From: Przewalskia tangutica
Lineage: Eukaryota > Streptophyta > Magnoliopsida > Solanales > Solanaceae
NCBI GenBank assembly: GCA_029844215.1
Contig: CM056740.1
Span: 25,153,873 to 25,217,872 of the forward strand
Length of the DNA stretch: 64,000 nt
Reading direction: 5' to 3'
Shown here: positions 1 through 11,189 of the stretch, one piece after another
Position numbering within the stretch: position 1 is the stretch's first letter
Layout: every line of letters starts with the position of its first letter
Translations under genes and position numbers: made by a program
Notes under the pieces: model-generated
What the model saw: only the letters and a program-made list of their open reading frames with translations
Database searches by the model: none
What the model was told of the DNA's origin: nothing

Positions 1-834
1 TCAATTCCTTACGCTCCAACCCGCTCCAAGCGACCCTTAGAAGTTTCTAAACAACTTCTCTAAATACTTCCACCAAACTAGGAAGATTTTTCTAGGTTTT
101 CATTTTGCGACTATTGGGATAAAGTAGTATTTCCGGGCTCCTAGTATTAAAACAACTTTGGAATACTACTAGGGATACTAGGCCAATGTATTTGGGATTA
201 TACAATAATACTCCAAGTATTTTTCTACACAAGTGGGGGGAGGGACGAAAACACCCAAAGGGAAGGGAATAATTTTAGCCTTGGAAGACTTAAGTGAGGG
301 ATGAATTACTCTTCAACTTAAGGGGGTTTATATAGAGGATTCAAGGGTTAGGATCAAGGTAAGTGTAGGGTCAAGATTGGGCCATGTGTGTGTGGGTCCC
401 ACCACACCACATGGCCAAACGAAAACTATGCCAAGTGTTAGGGCCATTTCGGCGAGAATGATGGCTTTGACGTCGCTGATTCGACCAAGTGTGCCACGTG
501 GGGTGACACGTGTCGCCCCGATTCGTCAAAATATTTCGTCTTAGAAAATATCCAAAATCGAAATCTCAAAAACAAAGCGGGCCCCACAAAACCGTAAATT
601 TCTCCCGTGGGCCCCACGTGACCATTTCCGAAAATAAAATCTCAAAATTCTAATATAATCCAAGAAGCCCAAATACCAAATCTGGGAATCCAATTCCCAT
701 TAACGAACCTTTTTCTTCACAAAAACCGGAAACTTTTCCGTCGAAAAATCACATCTTCCTTTCTTTCCAAAATTTCAGTCGTATTCTCGTACGTACGTCC
801 TCACATACATACCCTGGAACTACGGGGTATAACA
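1..834 (-). repeat. TE1 3' LTR (partial)
   Basis: On the minus strand this starts TGTTATACCCCGTAG at 834, directly after a purine tract, and continues off the left edge of the window. It is nearly identical to 5433-6271. The most visible difference is around 440-480, where this copy has lost or miscalled sequence relative to 5875-5930. It contains the palindrome GACACGTGTC (505-514) and a TATA-like TATATAG (about 328-336). Confidence 0.9.
328..514 (-). promoter_or_regulatory. TE1 3' LTR promoter region: G-box palindrome and TATA box
   Basis: Reading the minus strand, GACACGTGTC (505-514) is followed about 170 bp downstream by a TATA-like element (TATATAAACC, near 336-328). The same order and spacing recur in the other LTRs of the window, which supports a U3 promoter. 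Promoter activity is inferred. Confidence 0.5.
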
Positions 835-869
835 TTCTTCCCCCCTTAGAAACATTCGTCCCGAATGTT
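835..869 (-). promoter_or_regulatory. TE1 polypurine tract and adjoining palindrome
   Basis: On the minus strand, CTAAGGGGGGAAGAA (835-849) abuts the 3' LTR. This is the expected position of the plus-strand primer for reverse transcription. Immediately upstream lies the inverted repeat AACATTCG-TCC-CGAATGTT (851-869), which recurs beside the 3' LTR of TE3, TE6, TE7, TE8, TE9 and TE12. Confidence 0.75.
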
Positions 870-1810
870 CCTTCTAAGTCTCCAAACAAACGTGTGCCGG
901 TATAGTCTCCACTACTATACTTACAAAACCGATCATGCCACCAATGGCCTTCTTGTAACATGTGCGCAAAACTCAAATCCAAGCCAATGAGGAAACACCC
1001 CTAACATCACAAAAAAAAACTCACACCCATGGTCTAAAGGATACTCCCTTCGCATCTTCACTTCACAAAAGAAATGATCGCTACCGTTCTCATAACACAT
1101 TGTTCGCTTCTTTTCTTACTCGTCGTACCCTTCTCGACACTCGAACTCTTTCTAGTACACGTACCACACTTCAGTCATTGCTTCAGTTTCCAAAACTTTG
1201 GGGCCACTACCCCCAAACTTGGTCATCTCACTAGCTTCAATTTCCTCTAATGCCATTCCCGGCCTTCACGATCCGATTCTAGTCGAACACATCCACGAAC
1301 TCATACGATGGTTACCTAAACTTGGGCCTAGCACCCTCGTGACCCTACCACCCGGCGGGACCACCTCAAATGGACCCCACCCTATTCTGGGCTGCGGGTT
1401 GACCCGCCATCTGGCCGCAACCCGACCCATTTCGCGCCAATCCTTGTTCCCCGATCCGGAATAATCTCACTAATCAAGTCAATAAAACCTAGTGGTCTTC
1501 TTAGCTCAACTACCCTCTTATAATTCACACCCCTCAGGGACTTATCACGCAATTATACCCCACGTATACTATGCACTCCAACAAAGGTCAAATCGCAAAC
1601 AAAATCTTTTACCCAAGACGACCTCGCCTCTAAGGGCTCCACGTATAATATTCTAGGGCTCACAATCTCTATGTACCCAACTTCCCCTTTTACTAACCGG
1701 GCCTCTAAATCACAATTTAACATAATACTTAGCACAGCATCACATCATCAATGCATACTAGTCTCTAGAGTGTAAAGGATATACCTGAAATCAAAAAGGC
1801 GGTTCCAAGG
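870..1810 (-). other. TE1 internal non-coding block in place of pol
   Basis: About 0.9 kb lies between the gag remnant and the polypurine tract with no pol motif in any frame. The part around 1300-1740 is shared with TE3 (about 11400-11760), TE8 (about 33320-33760) and TE10 (about 47740-48130). It includes a GGTCACGAGGGTGCTAGGCC-type segment and a GCGGGTTGACCCGC near-palindrome (about 1396-1409). Short reading frames here are not conserved between copies, so I treat it as untranslated. Confidence 0.65.
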
Positions 1811-1814
1811 ACCG

Positions 1815-3042
1815 CTAGAATCGGAGCTTCCACCACGACTCGCCGCCCGCCGTGTATGAACACACTGTAGCTATCGAAGGTGAAGAACCCGAATCGATCC
1901 CGGCGCCGAGTCTCAACATCCGCGCTACCTGGTCGGACAATTCTTCGCTAAATGGCCTGTCGCATGTAAAACAAACTCTCTGAATACCGCGACACTCCCC
2001 CGCATGAGTTTTACCACACTGGCCACACCGAGGTTGGGGTGGCTTCATCCGGCCAACACTCCGCTTCCACGAAAACACAGAACCACGAGCCCCGACGCTC
2101 TCAAGATCGTAGGACCACTCTGTCTTGGCGGAAGTGCATAACTAGTCTCTTTGCTGCGGTCCGCCTTGAAAGTTGCCAAAGGACCTGCCTGGCGCCTTCT
2201 TCTGTGGTATTGGTCAATCCGTCGGTCTCTCCGTGCCTCACACCCAGTGCATGAGCTGCGCATGCGGGCAATGTCCATGCCGGTGAGCGATACACCGAAC
2301 AAGACTCGCCAAGTAGTCATCAAGCCTGTGACGTAGCGGTGCACTCTGTCCTCCATATTAGCTACTAACGCAGGACATATCGAGCCAACGAGTCGAACTC
2401 TACGTTGTACTCCCAAAGCATGCGTCCTCGCTGTCTCGGATCGAAACACTCGGCCGTGCCTCCTCATCTGCGGAGGCAAGAAATGGCGAAACGCCTCAGA
2501 ACTCATCCCAAATACCGGGCGCATGCTCCCCGGGACAGCTCCCACGAATCAAACGATCATGCGGTATCACGCGACCGGCGAATCAAGATCACGGACTCGG
2601 TCTCCGAAGCCTTGATCACTCGCATGATCCTCTCTAACTGACAGGATGAACTCCTGCGGGTCATCCTCAAGCCTCGACCCATAGAACTCTGGCGGGCTCT
2701 GACTCGAAAATCCGTAGCCTCAAACTATCCGATGCGGGGTGAACTACGGGGCTCTGGAATGGGCTGCTGCGTCGGCCTATCGCCGTATCGCCGCGATCTG
2801 GCTAGTAATCGCCATCTCCGTAACCCATCTCCCTGCTCCGGTGTGGGGCTGGAGGCTCGGTGCAGTGGTCTCTGCAGCCCACCGCTGCGACTCTAAACTC
2901 TCTTTGGGGCGGCGGCGTCCAAAACTTCGCCGTCAAGCACTATCTCGAGCAATGGCCGCATGCGCCTCGTACTCCTCAGTATCCTACTAGCGGCTCCTCC
3001 TGCTGCGCTTGCCGCCGGGCTCGTTGCGCTACGTGGAGGCAT
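1815..3042 (-). pseudogene. gag: TE1 gag (nucleocapsid-type), frameshifted
   Basis: The start ATG (3042-3040) opens with MPPR followed by a short basic and alanine-rich stretch, as in the gags of TE8, TE10 and TE12. The frame then breaks repeatedly. A fragment at 2045-2545 keeps the capsid core (FRHFLPPQMRR and MEDRVHRYV). A fragment at 1815-2078 carries a first zinc knuckle of the form CGQCGKTHAGEC and the start of a second (CFTC), where a one-base change removes the GH spacing. In this clade gag binds genomic RNA and forms the cytoplasmic particle. No protease follows. Some breaks may be consensus errors rather than mutations. Confidence 0.78.
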
Positions 3043-3227
3043 AAGCGGCAAAAGAATACGTCGGAAGAGTCCAACTTACAACACGGCTCTAAGGCACGAT
3101 CTCGAGTGAGAAGAATGGAAACGATCCTAAATGTCCTGCGACCTCACGATTATAGATGTGGTGCACAACACACCGATAATCAAGACTCTACTAGACACGG
3201 TGCGTAGACACTTTCCGAGGACTAATC

Positions 3228-3238
3228 GCTCGATACCA
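3228..3238 (-). other. TE1 primer-binding site, iMet type (degenerate)
   Basis: On the minus strand this reads TGGTATCGAGC, four bases inside the 5' LTR end. It matches TGGTATCAGAGC, the complement of the initiator tRNA-Met 3' end, apart from a missing A in the CAG. The same one-base loss appears in four other elements. Confidence 0.8.
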
Positions 3239-3242
3239 CTTT

Positions 3243-6200
3243 TGTCACGACCGAACCGGGCGTGGATCGTGCCTTACCGGACACCTGGTGATACAACCTC
3301 GGAGAAAATCAGCGGAAATAAAAACTTAAGCAGAAACAAGATACATCATAAGAAAATAGGCCAACAAAGCGGTCGCGCTTCATGTATATCATATCCGACG
3401 ATTACAATCCTTTACAAACCACGCCCACGGTACTACAGACCTCTAAGAATGTAACAACAACCGTGACGGGACGGCCCGCCATACCCCACAGAATGTACAA
3501 GTACCTGATGACGAGGACTATACTAAAAGATAAGCCTCGGAGAAAGCGGAGCTTCCCAAATCTTTGACTGCGATCCTATGGCGAGGATCAACAATCGGTG
3601 TACCTCTACTGCGGCATGAACGGCCCCGAAGGAGATCGATGCAACAGTACCAAGTATGTGAAACTAAAAATCAGAATGAAATCACATTTCATCATTTTAT
3701 AAAACCATTTCGAAATAAGTAAGCGATTATGTCAAGTAAGGGCGCGTATCCCGAATAATCACTCACACATAACTATGGGTCTCACGCCCATAATATCACT
3801 CATGCCCGTGGGACTCATTCCTCACTGCCAGCAGTACATGATGTAAACCAACACCCATATGTGAACCTGAACACTAGATCCTGCGTCATCAAACCGACGG
3901 GCCAAGTAGAATCGCTCTATACCGGTTCAAAGCTAGTCATAAAACTTCACGGGCAAGGTACGGAAGCTAATTACGGATCAAAGCTAGCTACGAATCGCCG
4001 AGGCAAATACCAAAGCTAACGTACCACAGCCAACCGTCTCACGAGATATGGCCGAGGCAAGTATCTCGAGCTATCTACCGGCGACTGCCGATACGAGAAA
4101 TGACCAGACAAGTATCTAAAGTGTGCTGTAACCACGTGTACAAATCAAGCCGTGATTGTTCGTCACGCGGCAAGCTTCGTGGATTAGCGGTCCATGGACT
4201 AACAACTTGAACCTCACAATGACCGCGTGCCCGGCATCTCACCTCGGAAGTCATGGCCATGTAACCATCCTGCGGGCGCGTGCGTGGAACATCCATCGCG
4301 TCGGCATGTCGAAGGAATAACAAGATGATACTCAAGTGGGCCGCGTACTGTGGAAAATCCAACGCGTCAGTATGTCCAACAATCAATCAGATAACCGGCC
4401 CTCCCAGAGAGTCACGGCAGCACATCAACAAAACACTTGCACATCAAAGACTATCACGACAAGCATAGGCAAGTTCAACATACATTCATTTTAAATCAAC
4501 AATCCGGGTTTCAAACCCAAAATACTACATACTTTCATTCTTTCGAAAAGACCTCTTTTTACGTAAAAGCCACATGATACTAATACTCGTAGTATATAAA
4601 GAAAACACGTTTTACTTTTAAACCAAATTACTTCACCTTCGTAAAAATCTTTACAAGGCTTTTAAAATCAAGTATACTCTTTTCAAAACAAGTAACCTAT
4701 ACTTAAATCAAGTTACTTCTCCTTTTTCCGAAAACAAGTCGTTATAAGTCAAGTCTCTTATCTTTCAAGATCAAGTCTCTTAACTTTCAAAATCAAGTCG
4801 TTTTACTGTCAAAACCAAATCTTTCTTTTATCTTCATAAAGTCGTTATAACTAACTTCCCATAAAACCATTATAACACTTTATGTTTTAAACAAACAAAA
4901 TTCATTTCACACACGTACGTCTACCGTACTATATAGTTCACAACAATCATGCTCAAGAGTATAGGAAGAATCACATACCTTTTTAGCTTAAACCACAAGC
5001 CAAGTCAAGTATGCCGCGCGTAGAAGATCCACCTATAATAACCACAATACATCTATCAACTTCTAGCTCTCTTCGTAGAATATTCTAAATACAAGATTCC
5101 TTATTCTACAAAAAATTCGGCAGCACCTCCCCCCCGCTATCACATAAATCTCCTCCCCTATCCAGGCCCGCTACCAGGCCAACAACTCCCAGGGGATTAC
5201 ACGTCTAACCGGACGTGTACAATTCTACTCCACAATAATACAACAGTCTACTGTAAATACAACCCTATGTAAATACAGTTCAATTCTTTTCAATACTCAT
5301 TCTATATATAGTATACTCAACTATATATTACTCTGACATGTAATTTCCAATTACAATGATAGGACAAGATTATTACCTCGATAAGCCCAAAATTATCCAA
5401 GTTTATAAGTCGATCACGAGCAACGTTTAGCTCGATTCCTTACGCTCCAACCCGCTCCAAGCGACCCTTAGAAGTTTCTAAACAACTTCTCTAAATACTT
5501 CCACCAAGCTAGGAAGATTTTTCTAGGTTTTCATTTTGCGACTATTGGGATAAAGTAGTATTTCCGGGCTCCTAGTATTAAAACATCTTTGGAATACTAC
5601 TAGGGATACTAGGCCAAGGTATTTGGGATTATACAATAATACTCCAAGTATTTTTCTACACAAGTGGGGGGAGGGACGAAAACACCCAAAGGGAAGGGAA
5701 TAATTTTAGCCTTGGAAGACTTAAGTGAGGGATGAATTACTCTTCAACTTAAGGGGGTTTATATAGAGGATTCAAGGGTTAGGATCAAGGTAAGTGTAGG
5801 GTCAAGATTGGGCCATGTGTGTGTGGGTCCCACCACACCACATGGCCAAATGAAAATTATGCCAAGTGTTAGGGCCATTTCGGCCAAGGGACAAGTGGCC
5901 TAGCCACTTGTCCACCAATTTCGGCCAAGTGTGCCACATGGGGGTGACACGTGTCGCCCCCCGATTCGTCCAAAATATTTCGTCTTCCGAAAATATCCAA
6001 AATACCGGAAATCTCAAAAACAAAGCGGGCCCCACAAAACCGTAAATTTCTCCCGTGGGCCCCACGTGACCATTTCCGAAAATAAAATCTCAAAATTCTA
6101 ATATAATCCAAGAAGCCCAAATACCAAATCGGGAATCCAATTCCATTAACGAACCTTTTCTTCACAAAACCGGAAACTTTTCCGTCGAAAAATCACATCT

Positions 6201-6271
6201 TCCTTTCTTTCCAAAATTTGATCGTATTCTCGTGCGTCCTCACATACATACCACGGAACTACGGGTATAAC
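3243..6271 (-). repeat. TE1 5' LTR
   Basis: This 3.0-kb LTR has its U5 end, TGTCACGACC (plus-strand reading), at 3243 and its U3 end, GGGTATAAC, at 6271, where the final A is missing. It includes a hairpin-like inverted repeat near 5196-5220, a G-box palindrome at 5946-5955 and a TATA-like element at about 5758-5766. The region 4205-4385 is GC-richer and weakly repetitive, in the position where other LTRs hold tandem arrays. The U3 end resembles TE11/TE13, but the body resembles TE3/TE8 (mosaic). Confidence 0.85.
5758..5955 (-). promoter_or_regulatory. TE1 5' LTR promoter region: G-box palindrome and TATA box
   Basis: GACACGTGTC (5946-5955) and TATATAAACC (ending near 5758) lie in the same order and spacing as in the 3' LTR. 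This would be the promoter that drives TE1 transcription toward lower coordinates. Confidence 0.5.
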
Positions 6272-6353
6272 GACACGCGTGAGACACGATCTGTAGACAC
6301 TTTCCAGAGACTAAGCGCTCGATACCACTTTTGTCACGACCCACCGGGCGCGA
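6272..6353 (-). mobile_element. TE2 remnant: leader, PBS and first 21 bp of 5' LTR end
   Basis: Bases 6272-6332 match the leader of the other minus-strand elements (GTAGACACTTTCC, then GCTCGATACCA at 6317-6327, the PBS in reverse). TGTCACGACCC at 6333 starts the TE2 LTR end. TE1 cut the leader at 6272 and TE3 cut the LTR at 6354. The LTR resumes at 15593. The gag and 3' LTR of TE2 lie beyond the left edge. Confidence 0.78.
6317..6327 (-). other. TE2 primer-binding site, iMet type (degenerate)
   Basis: On the minus strand this reads TGGTATCGAGC, at the normal distance from the LTR end at 6333. Confidence 0.7.
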
Positions 6354-6554
6354 TGTTATACCCGTATTTCCAGTATATACGTGAGGCGTCGTATACAATT
6401 TGAGCCTTAAAGTAGGCATAGGTTCGAATTTGTGCATAGCTACCAAAAGGAGTCGTTTTTCGACGAAGCGTTTCCATTTTCGAAGGGAAAATTCCGCTAT
6501 GTCATTTATAATTTTTGCGGATTTTTAGAGGCGAAACATTTTGGACCAGCGGGA

Positions 6555-6758
6555 GGGTGACATGTGTCACCCTCGCATCGGCGTGAAGTGGACGGCAAAG
6601 GCAAGCAAATGCGTTTTGTGCCTTGGGTTAGTAGGATATTTGTGCAAGTTGGTGTGGTAGATGGATAAGGTCCACATGGTTGAAATCTAGCCCTACACTT
6701 GCACCACACTTGTCTTCATCTTGGCCATTGGTTGGCTTTCACTTGACCTATAAATACC
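6555..6758 (+). promoter_or_regulatory. TE3 5' LTR promoter region
   Basis: The near-palindrome GGGTGACATGTGTCACCC (6555-6572) precedes the TATA box CTATAAATACC (6748-6758). If transcription starts about 30 bp below the TATA box, U3 is about 0.42 kb and the transcript begins about 3.1 kb before the PBS. Confidence 0.55.
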
Positions 6759-8189
6759 CCTCTAGTTGAAGACATTCTTCATCCAAAAATTGAGCAATCT
6801 TTCTAAGTCTCAAACCCTCCTCTCCACTCTTGTGATCTCGTCCACCACACACCCTCCCCTCTTGAAGGCCCTCGCCGAAACCTACCCTCCCCTGTTGAGG
6901 CTTGGTGCGTGGGGTACACACCCCCTAGCCTAGTTGTCTCGTATAAATACCCACTTGTTGTGGTATAGAAATCGCTCCTAGTATTGTTGTTATGTCAAAT
7001 ACCTTGGCCCCAAATACCTTGTAGTATTCCCAGTTACACTTATACAAGCCAGAAAATACCATTATACTTCCTCGGTCTCAAAATGAAACCCTAAGTAAAT
7101 CTTCACCGTAGTTGAAGTTATAAGTAGAAGTTGGTTAGAACTTCTAAGGGTTGGTTGGAGCGGGTCGAGCCTTGGAGTAGGAGCTAAACCTTGCTCGGGA
7201 TCGACATATAAACTCGGATAATTTTGGGCTTATCGAGGTAAACACTCTTGACCTTCTATTGTAATTGGAAATTACATGTTGTAGGAATATATAGTTGATG
7301 TATACTATATATAGTCGAACATTATAATTGTCGGCAATGTCTTTTGACTTAAGCTGAATAATACTTACGGCAATGTCTTGCGACTTAAGCTGAATTTTAA
7401 GAAGTGGTAATCGTAATTACATAGGGTGTATTACATGAAGCATGTAGTATTCTTGTGAGTAGAATTATGCAGCGTCCGGTTAGGCGTGTTAACCCCCAGG
7501 TTGGCTTGGTAGCGGCCTCGATAGAGAGGAGATTTCTGCATTGCGGGAGAGTCTTTGCGAATTTTCGTAGAATATTCTACATTAAGATCTAAAGATATTA
7601 ATAGGCGCTTTGTGGCCTCTATAGGTTGTAATCTGCGTGTGGAGTGATGCGCTTGGTGAGAGTGTAGCGACGGTTTGAGGTACTTGGGCGTTTTGCTATT
7701 AGTCGATACTGTCGCGAGGTATGTGAACCTCTTCCTATCTGTTCTAGCATGATATGTGTATAACTATGTAGTACGGTGACGTCATATGTTAAATGTATTT
7801 GATTGTCTTTAAACATAAAGTGTTATAACGGCTTTATGGGAAGTTGGTTATAATGACTCTATGTAAATGAGAAATGCTTTGTGGTTTTAAAAGATAATTG
7901 ATTTGACCTATAACCGACTTGTTGTAAAAGAACCTTGAAGTATTCTAAGAGATTAAGAAACCTTTTTGAAAGAAGTGTATACTTGGTTTGAAAACATAAA
8001 AGTTATACCGACTTTATGAGAAGTTAGGTGTAGCCTTAAGAGAGATAAAAAGAATGGTTTAATGGTTTAGAAGTTAAGACTTGACTTAATATGGATGTTT
8101 GTGTGAAACCTCATTCGTGAGTAATGAGTACTTGGTTTTTGGAAGGAATAATGTTTCTTGATTTGAAATCGGAATGTGTATCGACAAAC

Positions 8190-8315
8190 CAACTGCGGCG
8201 TTAATAAAGGAAAATGTATTGAATAATTAAGTATTATTAAAACCGGTAGAAACCTCCATCTGCATAGAAGCTAAGATGAGACAAAATGATATTACATTTT
8301 CTAGATCATGGTGCT
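8190..8315 (+). repeat. Conserved LTR block of about 130 bp (TE3 5' copy)
   Basis: A segment with ACTGCGGCGTTAATAAAGGA, then ACCTCCATCTGCATAGAAGC, then CATTTTCTAGATCATGG is strikingly conserved among TE3, TE6, TE8, TE10, TE11 and TE13 LTRs. It is not found in TE1, TE2, TE5 or TE9. Its role is unknown. Confidence 0.7.
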
Positions 8316-8936
8316 TAATAATATTGATTATGAACAATAATAACCTACTACTTTATGGCATATGTTACTCAATTGTTTTAAAAGAGATTAAGACATTGAA
8401 CTATGAAACTTTTCAAAAGAGACTTGCGTAATTAAAAATTAGGCAAGCTGGAACCTTAGGGAAAAGAAAGGCATTGTGTTGTCTTAAAATGGTTTAAAGC
8501 ATAAGGTGTTATAACGACTCATGGGAAGTTGGTTATAACGACCTTATGAAAACAAAGAAAGGTTTTATCATTGGTTTTAACGTGGTAACTTGACTTTAAA
8601 AAAGAAAGTATGGAAGTTGTTTTGGTTTACTTAAAAGATATAAGTCACTCTATTTTTATACTACGGTATCGGGTGACTTTTATAAAAGGAATGAATCCTT
8701 TAAAAGGAATTTAACGTCGTAGTACTTTAGGGTTAAAACCGAACTTGGGCATAAAATGGAAGTACTTGGTGTGTATAAACTTGCCTATGCTTGTTGTGAT
8801 AGCCTTTGTTGTGCAAAAATTGTGTTTCTATACTCTGCGTCTCGATGGAGGTCCGATGACTTGTTGAGAACTTACTTGGGCGTGGCCGCGGTGGCGGATA
8901 AATTCCGCAGTGCGTTCACGCTGATAGTGTTACTTT

Positions 8937-9285
8937 GTTAATCGCTTGGACATCTTGACACGATCGTGGCGCGCGGGTATCTTCCACTTTGATTACCGCT
9001 TTGTTGTCTTATTGTTTCCCTTTGGACATCGCGACCACGATCGTAGCGCGCGGGTATGCTTCCATTTGGAATCTTTGTCTTATTGTTTCCCTTTGGACAT
9101 CTTGACACGATCGTGGCGCTGCGGGTATGCTTCCATTTGGAATCTTGTCTTATTGTTTCCCCTTGGACATCGCGACACGATCGTAGCGCGCGGGTATGCT
9201 TCCATTTGGAATGTTGTCTTATTTGTTCCCTTTGGACATCACGACACGATCGTAGCGCGGGTATGCTCCATTTGGATTCTTTGTC
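8937..9285 (+). repeat. Tandem repeat array in TE3 5' LTR, unit about 66 bp
   Basis: About five head-to-tail units contain CTTTGGACATCGCGACACGA, then TCGTAGCGCGCGGGTATG, then CTTCCATTTGGAATC. The array is repeated in the 3' LTR at 14628-14975. It has no sequence similarity to the arrays of the other LTR families. Confidence 0.85.
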
Positions 9286-9900
9286 TTGTTGTTATCATAT
9301 CATAGGCATGGCGGTGAGGAAAGGTACTCAGGCGGGATTGATGTTGTGGGCGTGAGACCACGAATTGATATAAGCATATGTGTGTGTCTTGTAGTTTGGT
9401 TATCATACATCTCTGCTTTTATAGACTATTATGATTTCATTTCTGATATTTCTGATTTCACATACTTGGTACTGTTGTCTTGACCTCCTTGAAGCTGCGT
9501 TCATCTGCAGTAGGAGTACATCATTTGTCGATCCGCGTTTAGGATCTCATCTCGTTTTGGGAAGCTCGTTCCTTGAGGCTTATCTGTTGGTATGTTACCC
9601 ACAGTCTGTGGGTTCTTGTACATTCGAGGTATGGCGGGGCCACTGTCCGTCATAGTTGTTGTATAAACTCTTAAGTGCAGCCTTTGTGTGGGCGGGGTTT
9701 TGTAAGAAGGATTAAGCTTCGTTTTAAAAGAGTTGCTTATATATTTTTTTTTGGAAGGTAACCGTTTGGTTGGCTGTTTCATTATCTTGTCTCATGTTCA
9801 TGTTTAAGTTTTTATTTCTGCTGGTTTTCTCTGATGTTGTATCACTAGGGTGCCCGGGGTAAGGCACCAGTCACGGGCCCGGGATCGGGTCTTGACAAAG

Positions 9901-9912
9901 TGGTATCAGAGC
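9901..9912 (+). other. TE3 primer-binding site, iMet type
   Basis: Intact TGGTATCAGAGC lies three bases after the 5' LTR, complementary to the initiator tRNA-Met 3' end in plants. Confidence 0.9.
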
Positions 9913-10100
9913 AGTTAGTCCTCGGAAAGTGTCTGACAGACGTGTCTAGTAAGTCTTGGTTATCGGTGTGTTGTGCACCATCTATAATCGAGGAGGCTAT
10001 AGGACATTTAGGATTAGTTTCCATTCTTCTCATTACGAGATCGTGCCTTAGAGTTGTGTGATGAGTTGAACCCCTCGACGTATTCCTTTCCTTTACGATT

Positions 10101-11185
10101 ATGCCTCGCGCAAGGCAACCGGGCCCGAAGGCAAGCGGCGAAGGAAGATATGAGTAGAGCGTGGCGATCTACAGAGACCACGATGCACGAGCCTCGATCC
10201 TACAGTAGGCGAGATGAATGGGTTACAAGGAGATGGCCCGATTAATGGCGAGTTGTGGCGAACTTGAGAGATAAAATTTGGGCCAGCGATTCGATCCCGA
10301 TAGCACCGTAGTTCACCGAGCGACGATTTGAGATTACGGGATTTTACGAGTGTAACGCGAGTTTTATGGGTGAGGCACGAGGATGATCGCGAGTTCATCC
10401 GGCGATTCTGCGGATCATAGAGTGATCAAGGCATCGGAGACCGAGTCGGTGGTCCTAGGTTCGCATCGGTGCGTGATACGCATGATCGGTGGTTTGATTC
10501 GTGGAGCTGTCGGGAGAGCATGCACTTCCGGCTTTATGGGACGAGTTCTCGAGGCCTTTCTTGCACATTTCTTGCCTCCACGGATGAGAGGGCTCGGTAA
10601 AGATTTTTGGGGTTGCGGCGAGCAGGCGTCTGGTTCGGAGTACAATGTGGAGTTCGACTCGTTGGCGATGCGTCCCGCATTAGTAGCTAGTATGGAAGAT
10701 CGAGTGCACCGATATGTTCTGAGGCTCGATGATTACCTAGCGAGAGTTGTTGGTGTAGCTCTTGATCGGGCATGGACATTGCCCGCATGCAGCTTATGCA
10801 CTTGGAGGTGAGGCGGAGAAATCGACGGAATGACCAAAGTCGTGAGAAAGGGCGAGCTGCGTGGTCCTTTGGTGATTTTGAGCGAACCACCTCGGCAGCG
10901 AACTAGTTATGTGCCTCGCGCGATGCAGTGGTCTCTACAATCTTGAGCGTCGAGTTTTGGAGCGGTCGGGGCTCGAGGTTGATTTTCGGGAGAAGCGGGG
11001 TGTTAACGGTGAAGCCACCCATACCTCGTTGTGGCCGTGTGGTAGACTCACGATGGGAATGTCGTGCTAGTCAGGAGTTTGTTTTACATGCGGCCAGGGG
11101 CCATTTTGGGAGAAATTGTCCGACCAGTGTAGCTGGTAGGATAGCCTGGACTACGGATCGATTGCGGGTTCTTCACCTTCCATAG
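10101..11185 (+). pseudogene. gag: TE3 gag, frameshifted
   Basis: The ATG at 10101 opens with MPRARQPGPKA and reaches a stop after 18 codons. The longest surviving piece (10383-10811) holds the capsid core, with LEAFLAHFLPPRM and MEDRVHRYVLRLDDYL, both typical of chromovirus gag. Zinc-knuckle sequence lies around 11025-11130, split between frames (GHFGRNCPTS is readable at about 11100-11130). No protease follows. The product would be the structural RNA-packaging protein. The many single-base gaps at CAG/CTG sites suggest that part of the damage is consensus error. Confidence 0.78.
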
Positions 11186-11189
11186 TCGG

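Larger units (their letters stand above)
1..6271 (-). mobile_element. TE1: Tekay-like LTR retrotransposon, gag-only, left end cut by window
   Basis: The order on the minus strand is 5' LTR (3243-6271), PBS, gag remnant, non-coding block, polypurine tract, 3' LTR (1-834, running off the window). Bases 1-834 match about 5433-6271 almost base for base, which identifies the LTR pair. The internal region is only about 2.4 kb, whereas a full gag-pol of this clade needs about 4.8 kb (compare 53583-58434). No protease, RT or integrase motif is visible. It lies in the leader of an older minus-strand element (6272-6332). Its left target duplication is outside the window; on the right the flank starts GACAC. 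I infer a non-autonomous element that moved with proteins supplied in trans. Confidence 0.88.
6354..9897 (+). repeat. TE3 5' LTR (3.5 kb)
   Basis: It starts TGTTATACCCGTATTTCC and ends GGGTCTTGACA. The layout is a U3 with GGGTGACATGTGTCACCC (6555-6572), TATA box at 6748, an AT-rich body with repeated TTATAACGRCTTTATG motifs, a tandem array at 8937-9285, and the conserved terminal segment with GGTGCCCGGGGTAAGGCACC (about 9849-9868). Reading frames over the array are repeat artefacts. Confidence 0.92.

Noticed and set aside
749..982. Reading frames that run through the palindrome and polypurine tract into the LTR (also at 38122-38337 and 41508-41858)
   Set aside because: The palindrome and purine tract lack stops by composition, giving a recurring HSGTNVSKGG-like peptide. 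The TE7 pol frame stops at 38432, before this region, so it is not likely to be translated.
3228..3238. Possible tRNA gene fragment near the PBS
   Set aside because: Only the 12-base complement of tRNA-Met is present; no cloverleaf arms.
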